64,000 nucleotides of DNA from contig JADKKK010000005.1 in NCBI GenBank assembly GCA_016720545.1, forward strand, positions 437,502 to 501,501, read 5' to 3'. Made by a program: the position numbers and the translations under genes. Positions within the stretch are counted from its first letter, which is position 1. Every line of letters begins with the position of its first letter. This stretch comes from Myxococcales bacterium. GTDB lineage: Bacteria; Myxococcota_A; Polyangia; Polyangiales; Polyangiaceae. A model generated the notes under the pieces. The model searched no databases. It worked only from the letters and a program-made list of their open reading frames with translations, and was not told the origin of the DNA. Below are positions 6,882 through 14,704 of the stretch, piece after piece.

Positions 6882-9848
6882 TCAGCGCCCGAAGCGCGCG
6901 CGGCCCTCGACCGCCCACCAGTCCCGGAAGCGCTGGAGCATGCGGTCGCGGTCGCGTTTGGACATCTCATCCTGGTAGCCGAACGTGTTCTTCGTGAGCT
7001 TCTGGAGCTCCTCGAGCGCTGCCGCGCGGTTTCCGGACGCGGGATGAGCGAGGGCATCGATGAGCCACTCGACCCGTTGGCGCGCCGCGTTGGCGCTGAG
7101 CCACGCGCTCCAGTGAGCGATGTGGAGGCCGAAATCCTGGCGCGTGACGAGGATGAGGCTCGAGCGCGCGGCGGCCGCCACTTCGGGCTGCGGATCGGCC
7201 AGGCACGGCACGAGGTGCTCCACGGCGCCGGCCTCGCGCAGCTCACCAAGCAGCTGAATCGCCACGACCTTGCGCACGGCGTCGTGGCGGGCGTCGGCGA
7301 CGACGCGGACCAGGCGCTCTACGGTGAACGTGGGGTAGAGCTCGCCGAGGACGCGCACCGCGACGCGCGCGGCGCCGCGCACGCGCGGCTCGGGGTCGAA
7401 CAGGGCGCGCACCGCCGGCTCGATGCTCTCGATGTACGGGAGCTCCGAGAGGAGGTAGGTCGCCCAGAAGCGACGATCGATGTCGCGCTCGTCGACCACC
7501 GTCAGCAGGTACGGGAGCGCCACCCGCCGCTGCCGCGCCACGAGGCGGAGGAGGTTCCCGCACTCGCTCGCGCGCGGGAGGCCGGTGGGTGGCGGCGCGG
7601 CGACGTCGACCTTGAGCGTGCCGGGGAACCTCACGAGGATGGCGGGCATCGCGTGCTGACCCGCGTGAAGCAGCTTCGTCTCGGCATCCTCGTCGCCGGC
7701 GAGCACCCGGTCGATCAGCGCGGCGTACTCGCTGCCAACGTCGACGATGACGCTCGGGAGCGCGGTCGGGAGGTCGCTCCGGCTGGGCGGCAAGCGCGCG
7801 CTTGCGGCGAAGCGCTCGCTGGGGAGGGGCGCCGGCACGGCGCTGAGCGGCGGGATGACCACCTCGGGGATGGCGTGGCTGGGGCGCGCCGGCTCGGAGA
7901 GTGAGAAGCCTCCCGGCTCGGTCGGGTGCGAGTCGCGGGTGCGCCGCATCGTGGGAGGCGGCGAGGAGTCGAGCTCGCGCGGACGGCTCGCTGGCGCGAG
8001 CGCGCCGGCATCGACCGCGGGCGCGTCGAGCATGGGGCGGGGAGAGATCGCCAGACGCTGGGCGCCGAAGGACGGCGGATCGACGAGCGTCGCACGGTCA
8101 CCCGACACTTCGGCGGAGCTCGGGTCGGCCGCCGTCTCGGGCTCGCGCTGCGTGGTGGGCGCCGGCTCCAGGGCGGCCGCCTCCTGCGCGGGCTCGGGGG
8201 CGGGAGCGAGCGTGGGGACGGGCTCCTGCGCGGTCGGGGGCTCCGGGGCGGGCTCGACCTCGGTCGCGAGGGCTGGTGTGACGCCTGGAGGCTCCTTGGG
8301 GGGCGCGGGTGGCTCGTCTGCCGGGGCGGCCACACGCTCCACCATGGGGGCTCGGGGCTCCGCGTTGCTCGCGAAGGTGGGGACCGGATTGGGCGGCGGC
8401 TTGAGCGCAAAAGGCGGGGACGACCCGGCGCCTGGGGCGCGCGACGGCGCCCCGGTGGGGGCGCCCGTGGGCCTCCCATCGCGCTTGCGGCGCACGATGA
8501 GACGCTCGAAGGCGGCGCCCGCGAGCGCCGCGAAGGACGTCACCTCCTGCACGCCCGTGGCCTCGACGTTCGTCTCGCCGTCGTCGCCCAAGAAGAGCGC
8601 GACGAGGCGGCGACGGACGACGATGGGGATGACGGCGACGGCCGATCGCCCGGTGCGCTCGAGGTCTGCGACGAGCACGGCGTCGAGCCCCGCGGGGTCG
8701 GGGACCGCGAACACCGGCAGGAGCGTGGTGCGCGCCATCGCGAGGATCGAGCTCGGCTCGAGCGGGACGCCGAGGCTCGCGACCTTGTCGCGGGAGGCGC
8801 CGTTGCCGGCGGCGTCGCGGCCCTCGGCGAGGTCGCCGTGGACGACAAAAATGGCTGAAAATTCAAAGAATTGGCGTGCGAACTCGAACACGAGATCGAG
8901 CACCGCGTCCCGGCCGTCGGCCTCGTCCATTTCCTTCTTCGCCACGGCGAAGGTGAGCGGGCCGCGTCGTCGCTGCCCTACCCGGTTGTGGGCGCGCGCT
9001 TCGCCGGCGATGAACGACGTGGGGAAGCCGGACGCGCGCACGGTGGGGGCGGGCGGGGCGGCCTCGGCGGGGGCCGGGGCCTCGGCGGGCGTAGGCGCTT
9101 CGACTGAGGCCGCCTGAGACTGCGCGGCGGCCTCGCGAGCGGAGGCCGCAGGCGGCGTCACGACGGTCGGGGCGGCGCTCGTGAGGGCGGGCTCCCCGCC
9201 AGGCGACGTCGGCGGGCCGTCGGTGCCCATGCTGGACGGGATCGGGTCGACGAAGATTTCCGGGACCGACGGGGCCAGCTCGGGGAGGCCAGCGGAGGGT
9301 TCCGCGGGCTTCTTGGTGGTCGCCTCGGGGAACTCGAGGAGAGTCGCCTTCCTCGGCCCGTCCTTGATCGGGGCGGGGACGCTCTCGCCGAGGCGCTTCA
9401 GCAAGCGCGCGTAGCGCCGCGGCAAGGTCGCGCCGTAGTCGCGCGAGATGGCCTGGTAGATCCGAAAGATCGGCGCGATTCGCACGACGAGCGAGGGAGA
9501 CGACCCGCCGAGCGCGGCGACGACATCCGGCGCGAGCGGCGCGGAGCTCGCGAGCACGAGTGCGCCTCCCTCGACGCCGAGCGCGAACACGCCGTGCTCG
9601 GCGGCCTGCTCTCGCGTCATGAGGTCGCGGGCCTCGGGCGGCGCTACGGGCAGCTCGCGGAACGGCGCGGCGGGCAGCCCGCAGGACTCCGCGAGTGTGC
9701 CCGAGAGCGCTGCCTCGTCGACCGCGGTGACCTCGAGCAAGTTCGTCGCGAGATCGCCTCCGTAGAGGACCTGGCGCGCGAGCGCCTCTTCGACGTCGCG
9801 GATCGTCGCGAGCTCGCGCTGGACGAGGAGTGAACTCAAGGACGACAT
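6882..9848 (-). CDS. Multidomain scaffold: MshEN-like N-terminus, GAF-like core, HEAT repeats
   Basis: The protein has 988 residues. Residues 1-160 resemble the N-terminal domain of GspE/PilB-type ATPases (LLVQRELATIRDVEEAL; GGDLATNLLEV), which in some proteins binds c-di-GMP, but no ATPase domain follows. A Pro/Ala linker leads to a GAF-like region (about 280-465; FEFSAIFVVHG, AVIPIVVRRRLVALFLGDD). A second, very long low-complexity linker (about 466-720) leads to HEAT-type helical repeats (about 725-960; VRKVVAIQLLGELREAG). The architecture suggests a signalling or assembly scaffold, possibly for motility or secretion. That role is inferred from the N-terminal domain only. Confidence 0.55.
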   Translation of the reverse strand: MSSLSSLLVQRELATIRDVEEALARQVLYGGDLATNLLEVTAVDEAALSGTLAESCGLPAAPFRELPVAPPEARDLMTREQAAEHGVFALGVEGGALVLASSAPLAPDVVAALGGSSPSLVVRIAPIFRIYQAISRDYGATLPRRYARLLKRLGESVPAPIKDGPRKATLLEFPEATTKKPAEPSAGLPELAPSVPEIFVDPIPSSMGTDGPPTSPGGEPALTSAAPTVVTPPAASAREAAAQSQAASVEAPTPAEAPAPAEAAPPAPTVRASGFPTSFIAGEARAHNRVGQRRRGPLTFAVAKKEMDEADGRDAVLDLVFEFARQFFEFSAIFVVHGDLAEGRDAAGNGASRDKVASLGVPLEPSSILAMARTTLLPVFAVPDPAGLDAVLVADLERTGRSAVAVIPIVVRRRLVALFLGDDGETNVEATGVQEVTSFAALAGAAFERLIVRRKRDGRPTGAPTGAPSRAPGAGSSPPFALKPPPNPVPTFASNAEPRAPMVERVAAPADEPPAPPKEPPGVTPALATEVEPAPEPPTAQEPVPTLAPAPEPAQEAAALEPAPTTQREPETAADPSSAEVSGDRATLVDPPSFGAQRLAISPRPMLDAPAVDAGALAPASRPRELDSSPPPTMRRTRDSHPTEPGGFSLSEPARPSHAIPEVVIPPLSAVPAPLPSERFAASARLPPSRSDLPTALPSVIVDVGSEYAALIDRVLAGDEDAETKLLHAGQHAMPAILVRFPGTLKVDVAAPPPTGLPRASECGNLLRLVARQRRVALPYLLTVVDERDIDRRFWATYLLSELPYIESIEPAVRALFDPEPRVRGAARVAVRVLGELYPTFTVERLVRVVADARHDAVRKVVAIQLLGELREAGAVEHLVPCLADPQPEVAAAARSSLILVTRQDFGLHIAHWSAWLSANAARQRVEWLIDALAHPASGNRAAALEELQKLTKNTFGYQDEMSKRDRDRMLQRFRDWWAVEGRARFGR

Positions 9849-9948
9849 GGGCGGTTCACACAGAACGCACGGTGCGTCACTACGCCAGAGGTGGATAGAG
9901 CCGCCGAAAACTCGGCGAATGCAGCATCGCTTCTCGGCCCGCCGCTTG

Positions 9949-10788
9949 TCAATTAGCCGGCGGTCGGTCGCGAAGCGCGAAATGCGCGCGGAGCGCCGCC
10001 ACGAGCCCCCCGGTCGTGTGCTCGGAGGCGGTCGCGTCGACGCGCAGTCCGATCGACTCGGCCGTCGCGGTCGTGCGCGGCCCGATGCTCACGAGCGCCG
10101 CGCGGGCCAGCGCCTCCCGCGCGCGGACCTCCCCCACGGCATCGACCAGCGCGTCGAGCAGGCTCGAGGCCGTACTGCCCGACGTGAGCGTGATGGCGTC
10201 GATGTGGCCGGCGAGCAGCTCGTCGACGAGCGCTCCCATCGCGACGGGGTGCGCGCGGCGCGTGACGTAAGCGGTGACGATGTCGACCGGGAAGTCGAGC
10301 GCCGCGAGCGCGGCGGGCAGCTCTCCCCGCGCGGTCTCGGCGCGCGGGAGCAGGACGCGCGGGCGCGCCTCGCCGAGATCGGCGAGCACGACCGGCGCGA
10401 GCGCGTCGCCAAGGAACTCGCGCGCCACTCCATCGACCACGACGCCGGCGCCCGTCAGCCCGCGCGCCGTCGCCGGGCCGACCGCGAACACCCGCGCGCG
10501 CTGCATGGCCGTCGGCGCGAGGCCTTGCGAGGCCATCGCCGCGAGCACCGCGCCCACCGCGTTCTGGCTCGTGAAGACCACCACGCCGTACTCCCCCGCG
10601 GCGAGCGCCGCCACCGCGCGCCCGAGCGGCCCAGGGTCGGGCGGCGGCTCGATCCGTACGATCGGCAGCGAGCGCGGAACGGCGCCCTCGGCGAGGAGGG
10701 CCTCCATGAGCGGCTCGGCCTGCGTCGCCGCGCGCGTGACGATCACGCAGCGTCCGCGGAGCGCGCCCGCTATTGGCTCGGGGCGCAC
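9949..10788 (-). CDS. hemD: Uroporphyrinogen-III synthase
   Basis: The protein has 279 residues and the two-lobed HemD pattern: GRCVIVTRAATQAEPL at the N-terminus, the helix-strand segment VVFTSQNAVGAVL, FAVGPATARGL, then ITLTSGSTASSLLDAL and SIGPRTTATAESIGL in the second lobe. It closes hydroxymethylbilane to uroporphyrinogen III with inversion of ring D in haem/corrin synthesis. Its start overlaps the end of the lipoprotein gene upstream by 19 bp. hemB lies 2.3 kb away on the other strand. Confidence 0.9.
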   Translation of the reverse strand: MRPEPIAGALRGRCVIVTRAATQAEPLMEALLAEGAVPRSLPIVRIEPPPDPGPLGRAVAALAAGEYGVVVFTSQNAVGAVLAAMASQGLAPTAMQRARVFAVGPATARGLTGAGVVVDGVAREFLGDALAPVVLADLGEARPRVLLPRAETARGELPAALAALDFPVDIVTAYVTRRAHPVAMGALVDELLAGHIDAITLTSGSTASSLLDALVDAVGEVRAREALARAALVSIGPRTTATAESIGLRVDATASEHTTGGLVAALRAHFALRDRPPAN

Positions 10789-11756
10789 GTCGACACGCCC
10801 GCGCCGACGACGAGCGTGCCCAGGTTCGCGACGATCGTCGTGGAGTTGTCGCTCGGTCGGTAGCGTGTGACCCGCGACGCGGGGCTGTCCGGCGCGGTGA
10901 AGAGGTAGAAGTCGCCGCCCCAGGAGGCGAACGCCCAGCCGGAGCCCTGATCGACCGTGCGCAGCTGGGTCTCGCCCACCACGCGGGCGTTCGCCTTGTC
11001 GATCTCACCGATGAACGAGCCCTCGCGTCCAGCCTTCGTGTAGAAGCCGTAGAGGCGCCCGTCGCCGGTGCCCGTGAGCTCGGCGCGGTCGATGCTGGGC
11101 GTGAACGCGCCGAGCGAGGTGAGCCTGAAGGTGGTCGTGTCGATCACGCCGAGGCCTCGGGGCGGTCCGGACTGGTTGTCCGCCGCGACGAAGAGCGACT
11201 CGGCCGGGCCGAGATCTTTCGTCGCGAAGCCCATTCCAAATGTCGAGAACCCTTGCTGATTTGGCGCGAACGTGGTCTTCGTGCAGGCGGCCGTCAGGGT
11301 GCTGATGCGGTAGAGGTTTCCGTCGTTGAACGCCACGAAGGCGACGCCGTTGCGGTCGACCGCCATGGAGAAGGGCGTGGTTCCGGCGGGCGCGGGGCAC
11401 GCGATGCGGCCGATGAGGCGGAAGCTCGCGTCGGGCGGGTAGAACGAGAAGAGCTCGTTGTCGGTCGTGATGACGTAGACGAGCGTGCTCGCCGCGTCGG
11501 GGCAGTCGCTCTGGACGACGTCGGGGATGACCCTGGCGTCGAGCGGAGGGAGCGCGTCTTCGGGCACGGCTCGGTCGACGGCGGCGTCGCGCGAGGCGTC
11601 CGGGAGGGCCGACGGGTTGGGCGGAGGGAAGGGGCCACCTTCGGCGAGCTCGTCGGAGAACAGGCCCGTGCGGCTTCCGCACGCGACCGCGAGGGCCATC
11701 AACGAGGCGGCCAAGATGCCCGCCGAGAGGAGCCGAGCCGCTCGAGGGGCGTTCAT
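10770..11756 (-). CDS. CGSRTGL-type lipoprotein, beta-propeller-like (paralog A)
   Basis: The protein has 328 residues. The signal peptide ends A-L-A-V-A-C-G-S-R-T-G-L, a lipobox followed by the CGSRTGL mature start that recurs in myxobacterial surface proteins. The mature part contains repeated blade-like strands (LVYVITTDNELFSFYPP, FSMAVDRNGVAFVAFNDGNL, AELTGTGDGRLYGFY, FASWGGDFYLFTAP) and ends VVGAGVSTCAPSQ. It is clearly homologous along its length to the gene at 11991-12986, a tandem duplication. It is probably an outer-surface binding protein with unknown ligand. Dispersed leader repeat copy 2 lies 62 bp upstream. Confidence 0.65.
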   Translation of the reverse strand: MNAPRAARLLSAGILAASLMALAVACGSRTGLFSDELAEGGPFPPPNPSALPDASRDAAVDRAVPEDALPPLDARVIPDVVQSDCPDAASTLVYVITTDNELFSFYPPDASFRLIGRIACPAPAGTTPFSMAVDRNGVAFVAFNDGNLYRISTLTAACTKTTFAPNQQGFSTFGMGFATKDLGPAESLFVAADNQSGPPRGLGVIDTTTFRLTSLGAFTPSIDRAELTGTGDGRLYGFYTKAGREGSFIGEIDKANARVVGETQLRTVDQGSGWAFASWGGDFYLFTAPDSPASRVTRYRPSDNSTTIVANLGTLVVGAGVSTCAPSQ

Positions 11757-11818
11757 GCCTTCCTCCGCTCGGTCGGGCGGGATGGACCCACCGCTCGCCG
11801 GCGGCTCGCTTGCGTGTT

Positions 11819-11896
11819 CATGGCGACACCTCGCCCACGGCTTGGGGCCGCCATCGACCTTGGTTCACCCCTTCGGGGCTCACGTGCAGGTTCCGC
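11819..11896 (-). repeat. Dispersed leader repeat, copy 2
   Basis: This is the minus-strand counterpart of the 3022-3100 repeat, sharing GTGAG, CCCGAAGGGG, GGTCGATGGCG and GGCGAGGTGTCGC-ATG. It sits in the 234-bp gap between the two paralogous lipoprotein genes and ends 62 bp before the start codon of the downstream one. No similar block was seen upstream of the other paralog. Confidence 0.6.
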
Positions 11897-11990
11897 ATGG
11901 CGCACACTGTTGGCGCGAAGGCCGCGCAGAGCAAGCGGAAACCGCGCAGGGCGCCCCTTCAAGACGCCGGGAGGTGAGCTCTCGGGGAGG

Positions 11991-12986
11991 CTACTGGCTC
12001 GGGGCGCAGGTCGACACGCCCGCGCCCACGATGGTCTCGGGGAACGTGAGCGGGGTGGTCGTCGTGCCGTCGGCGAGGCGGTACCGGGAGACGTCGGACG
12101 TCGTGCCGTCGGGCGAGTTGAACATCCAGAAGTCGCCGCCGTAGAAGGCGAACGCGAACGCGTCGTTCGAGGTGCCCACCGGGACGTCCGTGCGCGCGCG
12201 CACGGCGGCCGTCCCGGGATCGACCTCGGCGATCGAGCCGCGTGGGACCGCGGCCGTCCCGTTTGGCCAGTAGGCGAAGAGGCGGCCGTCCGCGGTGCCC
12301 GTGAGCTCGGCGCGAGGCAGCGTGGGCACGAACGGGCCGATGAGCGACAGCGCGAAGCCCGTCGTGTCGATCGCGCCGAGGCGCGAGCCTGTCGGGATGC
12401 CGAAGCCCCCGCTCGAGTCGGCCACGAAGAGCCGCTCGAGGCCTGGCACCGTGGAGTCGGCCGCGAAGCCCATCCCGAACGTGGTGAATCCCGACTGCCC
12501 TGGCCGGAAAGGCGTGGCGACGCACGCGGCGGTCTGGGTGCTGACCTGGAAGAGGTTGCCGTCGGTGAAGAGCACGTAGGCCACGCCTCGGCGGTCGACG
12601 GCCATGGAGAACGGCGTCGCGTCGCCGGCGGGGCACGCGAGCGTCCCGATGAGGCGGAAGCCCAGATCGGGCGGGTAGAAGGCGTAGAGCTCGTTGCGCG
12701 ATGTCACCACGTACACGAGCGTGCCCGAGGCGTCGGGGCAGTCGGTGCGGTTCACGACGTCGGGCCTCTGCGCGGAGTCGATGGGGGGCAGGGCGTCGAG
12801 GCTGCCTCCGTCCGGGCGGGCGTCGGTCGCGCTGTCGGTCGGAGCGTCATTGCGTGCATCTTGCACTGAACCGTCGGGGACGGGAGCGGCGGCGTCTTCG
12901 GGGCCGAAGAGGCCGGTGCGGCTGCCGCACGCCGCGCTGACCAACACCAGGAAGAGGAGGCCGAGCCGAGCCCGTCGGATTCGCAT
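11991..12986 (-). CDS. CGSRTGL-type lipoprotein, beta-propeller-like (paralog B)
   Basis: The protein has 331 residues. The start MRIRRARLG leads directly into a hydrophobic stretch and lipobox V-S-A-A-C-G-S-R-T-G-L. After an Asp/Ala-rich linker the same propeller-like blocks appear as in paralog A (LVYVVTSRNELYAFYPP, FSMAVDRRGVAYVLFTDGNL, AELTGTADGRLFAYWPNG), and the C-terminus ETIVGAGVSTCAPSQ is nearly identical. Tandem orientation and full-length similarity mean duplication in place. The function is unknown; it is likely displayed on the cell surface. Confidence 0.65.
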   Translation of the reverse strand: MRIRRARLGLLFLVLVSAACGSRTGLFGPEDAAAPVPDGSVQDARNDAPTDSATDARPDGGSLDALPPIDSAQRPDVVNRTDCPDASGTLVYVVTSRNELYAFYPPDLGFRLIGTLACPAGDATPFSMAVDRRGVAYVLFTDGNLFQVSTQTAACVATPFRPGQSGFTTFGMGFAADSTVPGLERLFVADSSGGFGIPTGSRLGAIDTTGFALSLIGPFVPTLPRAELTGTADGRLFAYWPNGTAAVPRGSIAEVDPGTAAVRARTDVPVGTSNDAFAFAFYGGDFWMFNSPDGTTSDVSRYRLADGTTTTPLTFPETIVGAGVSTCAPSQ

Positions 12987-13116
12987 CCCCTCGTTTTGGT
13001 CGAGAAGCGGGCGAGACACAACTTTCCTCACGCGGCTCGCGCGAACCTCCGCGAAAACGGCGCCCTCCGTCGCGCGCGGGCGCGCAGCGGGCGCGGTGCG
13101 GTGTATCGTGCCGGCC

Positions 13117-14103
13117 ATGGGCTTTCCCGAGATGAGACCTCGCAGGCTCCGGCGAACTCCTGAGCTCCGCCGGCTGGTGCGCGAGACCACGCTCACCCCC
13201 GGCGATCTGATCTACCCGATGTTCTTCCATGCGGGGCTCGACGCGCCGCGGCCCATCGGCTCGATGCCGGGCGTCTCGCAGCTGCCCGTTGGGCAGGCGC
13301 GCGCGTGGGCCAAGGACCTGCTGGCGCGCGGTATCCCCGGCGTCATCCTGTTTGGTCTCCCCGAGAAGAAGGACGCGTGCGGCACGACGGGCCTCGACCC
13401 CGACGGGCCCGTGCCCCGCGTCGTACGCGAGATGAAGGACGCGGTCCCCGAGCTGCTCGTCATGACCGACGTGTGCGTCGACGAGTACACCGAGCACGGT
13501 CACTGCGGCGTGTTGAAGGACGGCCCTCGGGGCAAGGAGGTCGACAACGACGCCACCGTGGAGATCCTCGCGAAGATGGCCGTCGTCCACGCGCGCGCGG
13601 GCGCAGACATCATCGCGCCGAGCGACATGATGGACGGCCGCGTGGGCGCGATCCGCCGCGCGCTCGACGGCGAGGGCTTCGCCGACGTGTCGGTGCTGTC
13701 GTACGCCGTGAAGTACGCGAGCGCCTTCTACGGGCCGTTCCGCGACGCGGCCGACTGCGCGCCGAAGTTCGGCGATCGAGCCGGCTACCAGATGGACCCC
13801 GGCAACGCGCGCGAGGCGCTGCGCGAGGCCGCGCTCGACGAGGAGGAGGGGGCCGACATGCTCATGGTGAAGCCCGCGCTGCCGTACCTCGACGTCCTCC
13901 GAGACGTGCGCAAGGGAACCACGCTGCCCGTCGCCGCCTACAACGTCTCGGGGGAGTACTCGATGCTGCACGCCGCGGCCGAGCGCGGCATGATCGATCT
14001 CGACCGCGCGACGCTCGAGGTGCTCACCTCCATTCGCCGCGCCGGCGCCGACTTCATCCTGACCTACCATGCGCTCCGTGCCGCCGAGCTCCTCCAAAGC
14101 TGA
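13117..14103 (+). CDS. hemB: Delta-aminolevulinic acid dehydratase (porphobilinogen synthase)
   Basis: The 328-residue, full-length enzyme condenses two 5-aminolevulinate molecules to porphobilinogen. Both Schiff-base lysines are in their motifs: VLSYAVKYASAFYGPFRDAA and DMLMVKPALPYLD. The metal site reads DVCVDEYTEHGHCG: two of the three zinc cysteines of the E. coli type are kept and the middle one is Asp. Other family blocks (GDLIYPMFF, SGEYSMLHAAAERG) are intact. ATG 13117 is used; a second ATG five codons on is possible. It is divergent from the lipoprotein genes, with hemD nearby. Confidence 0.93.
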   Translation: MGFPEMRPRRLRRTPELRRLVRETTLTPGDLIYPMFFHAGLDAPRPIGSMPGVSQLPVGQARAWAKDLLARGIPGVILFGLPEKKDACGTTGLDPDGPVPRVVREMKDAVPELLVMTDVCVDEYTEHGHCGVLKDGPRGKEVDNDATVEILAKMAVVHARAGADIIAPSDMMDGRVGAIRRALDGEGFADVSVLSYAVKYASAFYGPFRDAADCAPKFGDRAGYQMDPGNAREALREAALDEEEGADMLMVKPALPYLDVLRDVRKGTTLPVAAYNVSGEYSMLHAAAERGMIDLDRATLEVLTSIRRAGADFILTYHALRAAELLQS

Positions 14104-14695
14104 CCGCGCTGACCGCGCTGCCCCCGCACCGCGCCGCGGGCGGCTCGCGCTCGCGGCGGTCGGGTTCGCGACGACGTCGGCGTTGGCGTGCGCGCTCGCC
14201 ACTGTGGCGGCCACCCCCGCGTGCCTCACGCGCGCGTGCGATCCCTCGCAGGAGCTCTACGGCCTCAAGGAGGGGGAGGGGCGCCTCCTCGACGAGGACA
14301 CGTGGGAGTCGTCTCCGCTCGATGGCAACTGGCTGCCGTACCCCCACCAGCGCACGTGGGTGCTCTTCTACGGCGGCTACATGAAGGGGCGCACGCCCAC
14401 CTCGGTGCAGGTGTTCCTGTCGGCCGACGAGCGCCCGAACCAGTCGGGCTCGAACTTCACGCAGGGCGGCGGCGACGTCGTGAAGATGTACAACGTCACC
14501 TCCGACAGCATGGGGCTCGTCAACGGCACGTGCGCAGACTACTTCGTGCGTGTCGTGGTGCACGCGCCCCGGGCGGTGGCCCCTGCTCCCGCGCTGGGAG
14601 ACGCCGGCGGCGACGGGGCCGCCGAGGCTGGCCTCGACGCCTCGCCCGCCGAGGGAGGCAGCCCGGGGGACGCGTCCGACGCCGGCGCGGACTGA
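14069..14695 (+). CDS. Secreted or envelope protein of unknown function
   Basis: The protein has 208 residues. The N-terminus has a basic stretch and a hydrophobic segment (LALAAVGFATTSALACALAT), consistent with a signal peptide or lipoprotein anchor. The central domain (WVLFYGGYMKGRTPTSVQVF, NQSGSNFTQGGGDVVKMYNV, CADYFVRVVVHAP) is beta-rich and the tail is Asp/Ala/Gly-rich. The start lies 35 bp inside the end of hemB in another frame, so translation is probably coupled to hemB or the start is slightly later. I recognise no family. Confidence 0.5.
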   Translation: MRSVPPSSSKADRADRAAPAPRRGRLALAAVGFATTSALACALATVAATPACLTRACDPSQELYGLKEGEGRLLDEDTWESSPLDGNWLPYPHQRTWVLFYGGYMKGRTPTSVQVFLSADERPNQSGSNFTQGGGDVVKMYNVTSDSMGLVNGTCADYFVRVVVHAPRAVAPAPALGDAGGDGAAEAGLDASPAEGGSPGDASDAGAD

Positions 14696-14704
14696 GCGCG
14701 AGCC

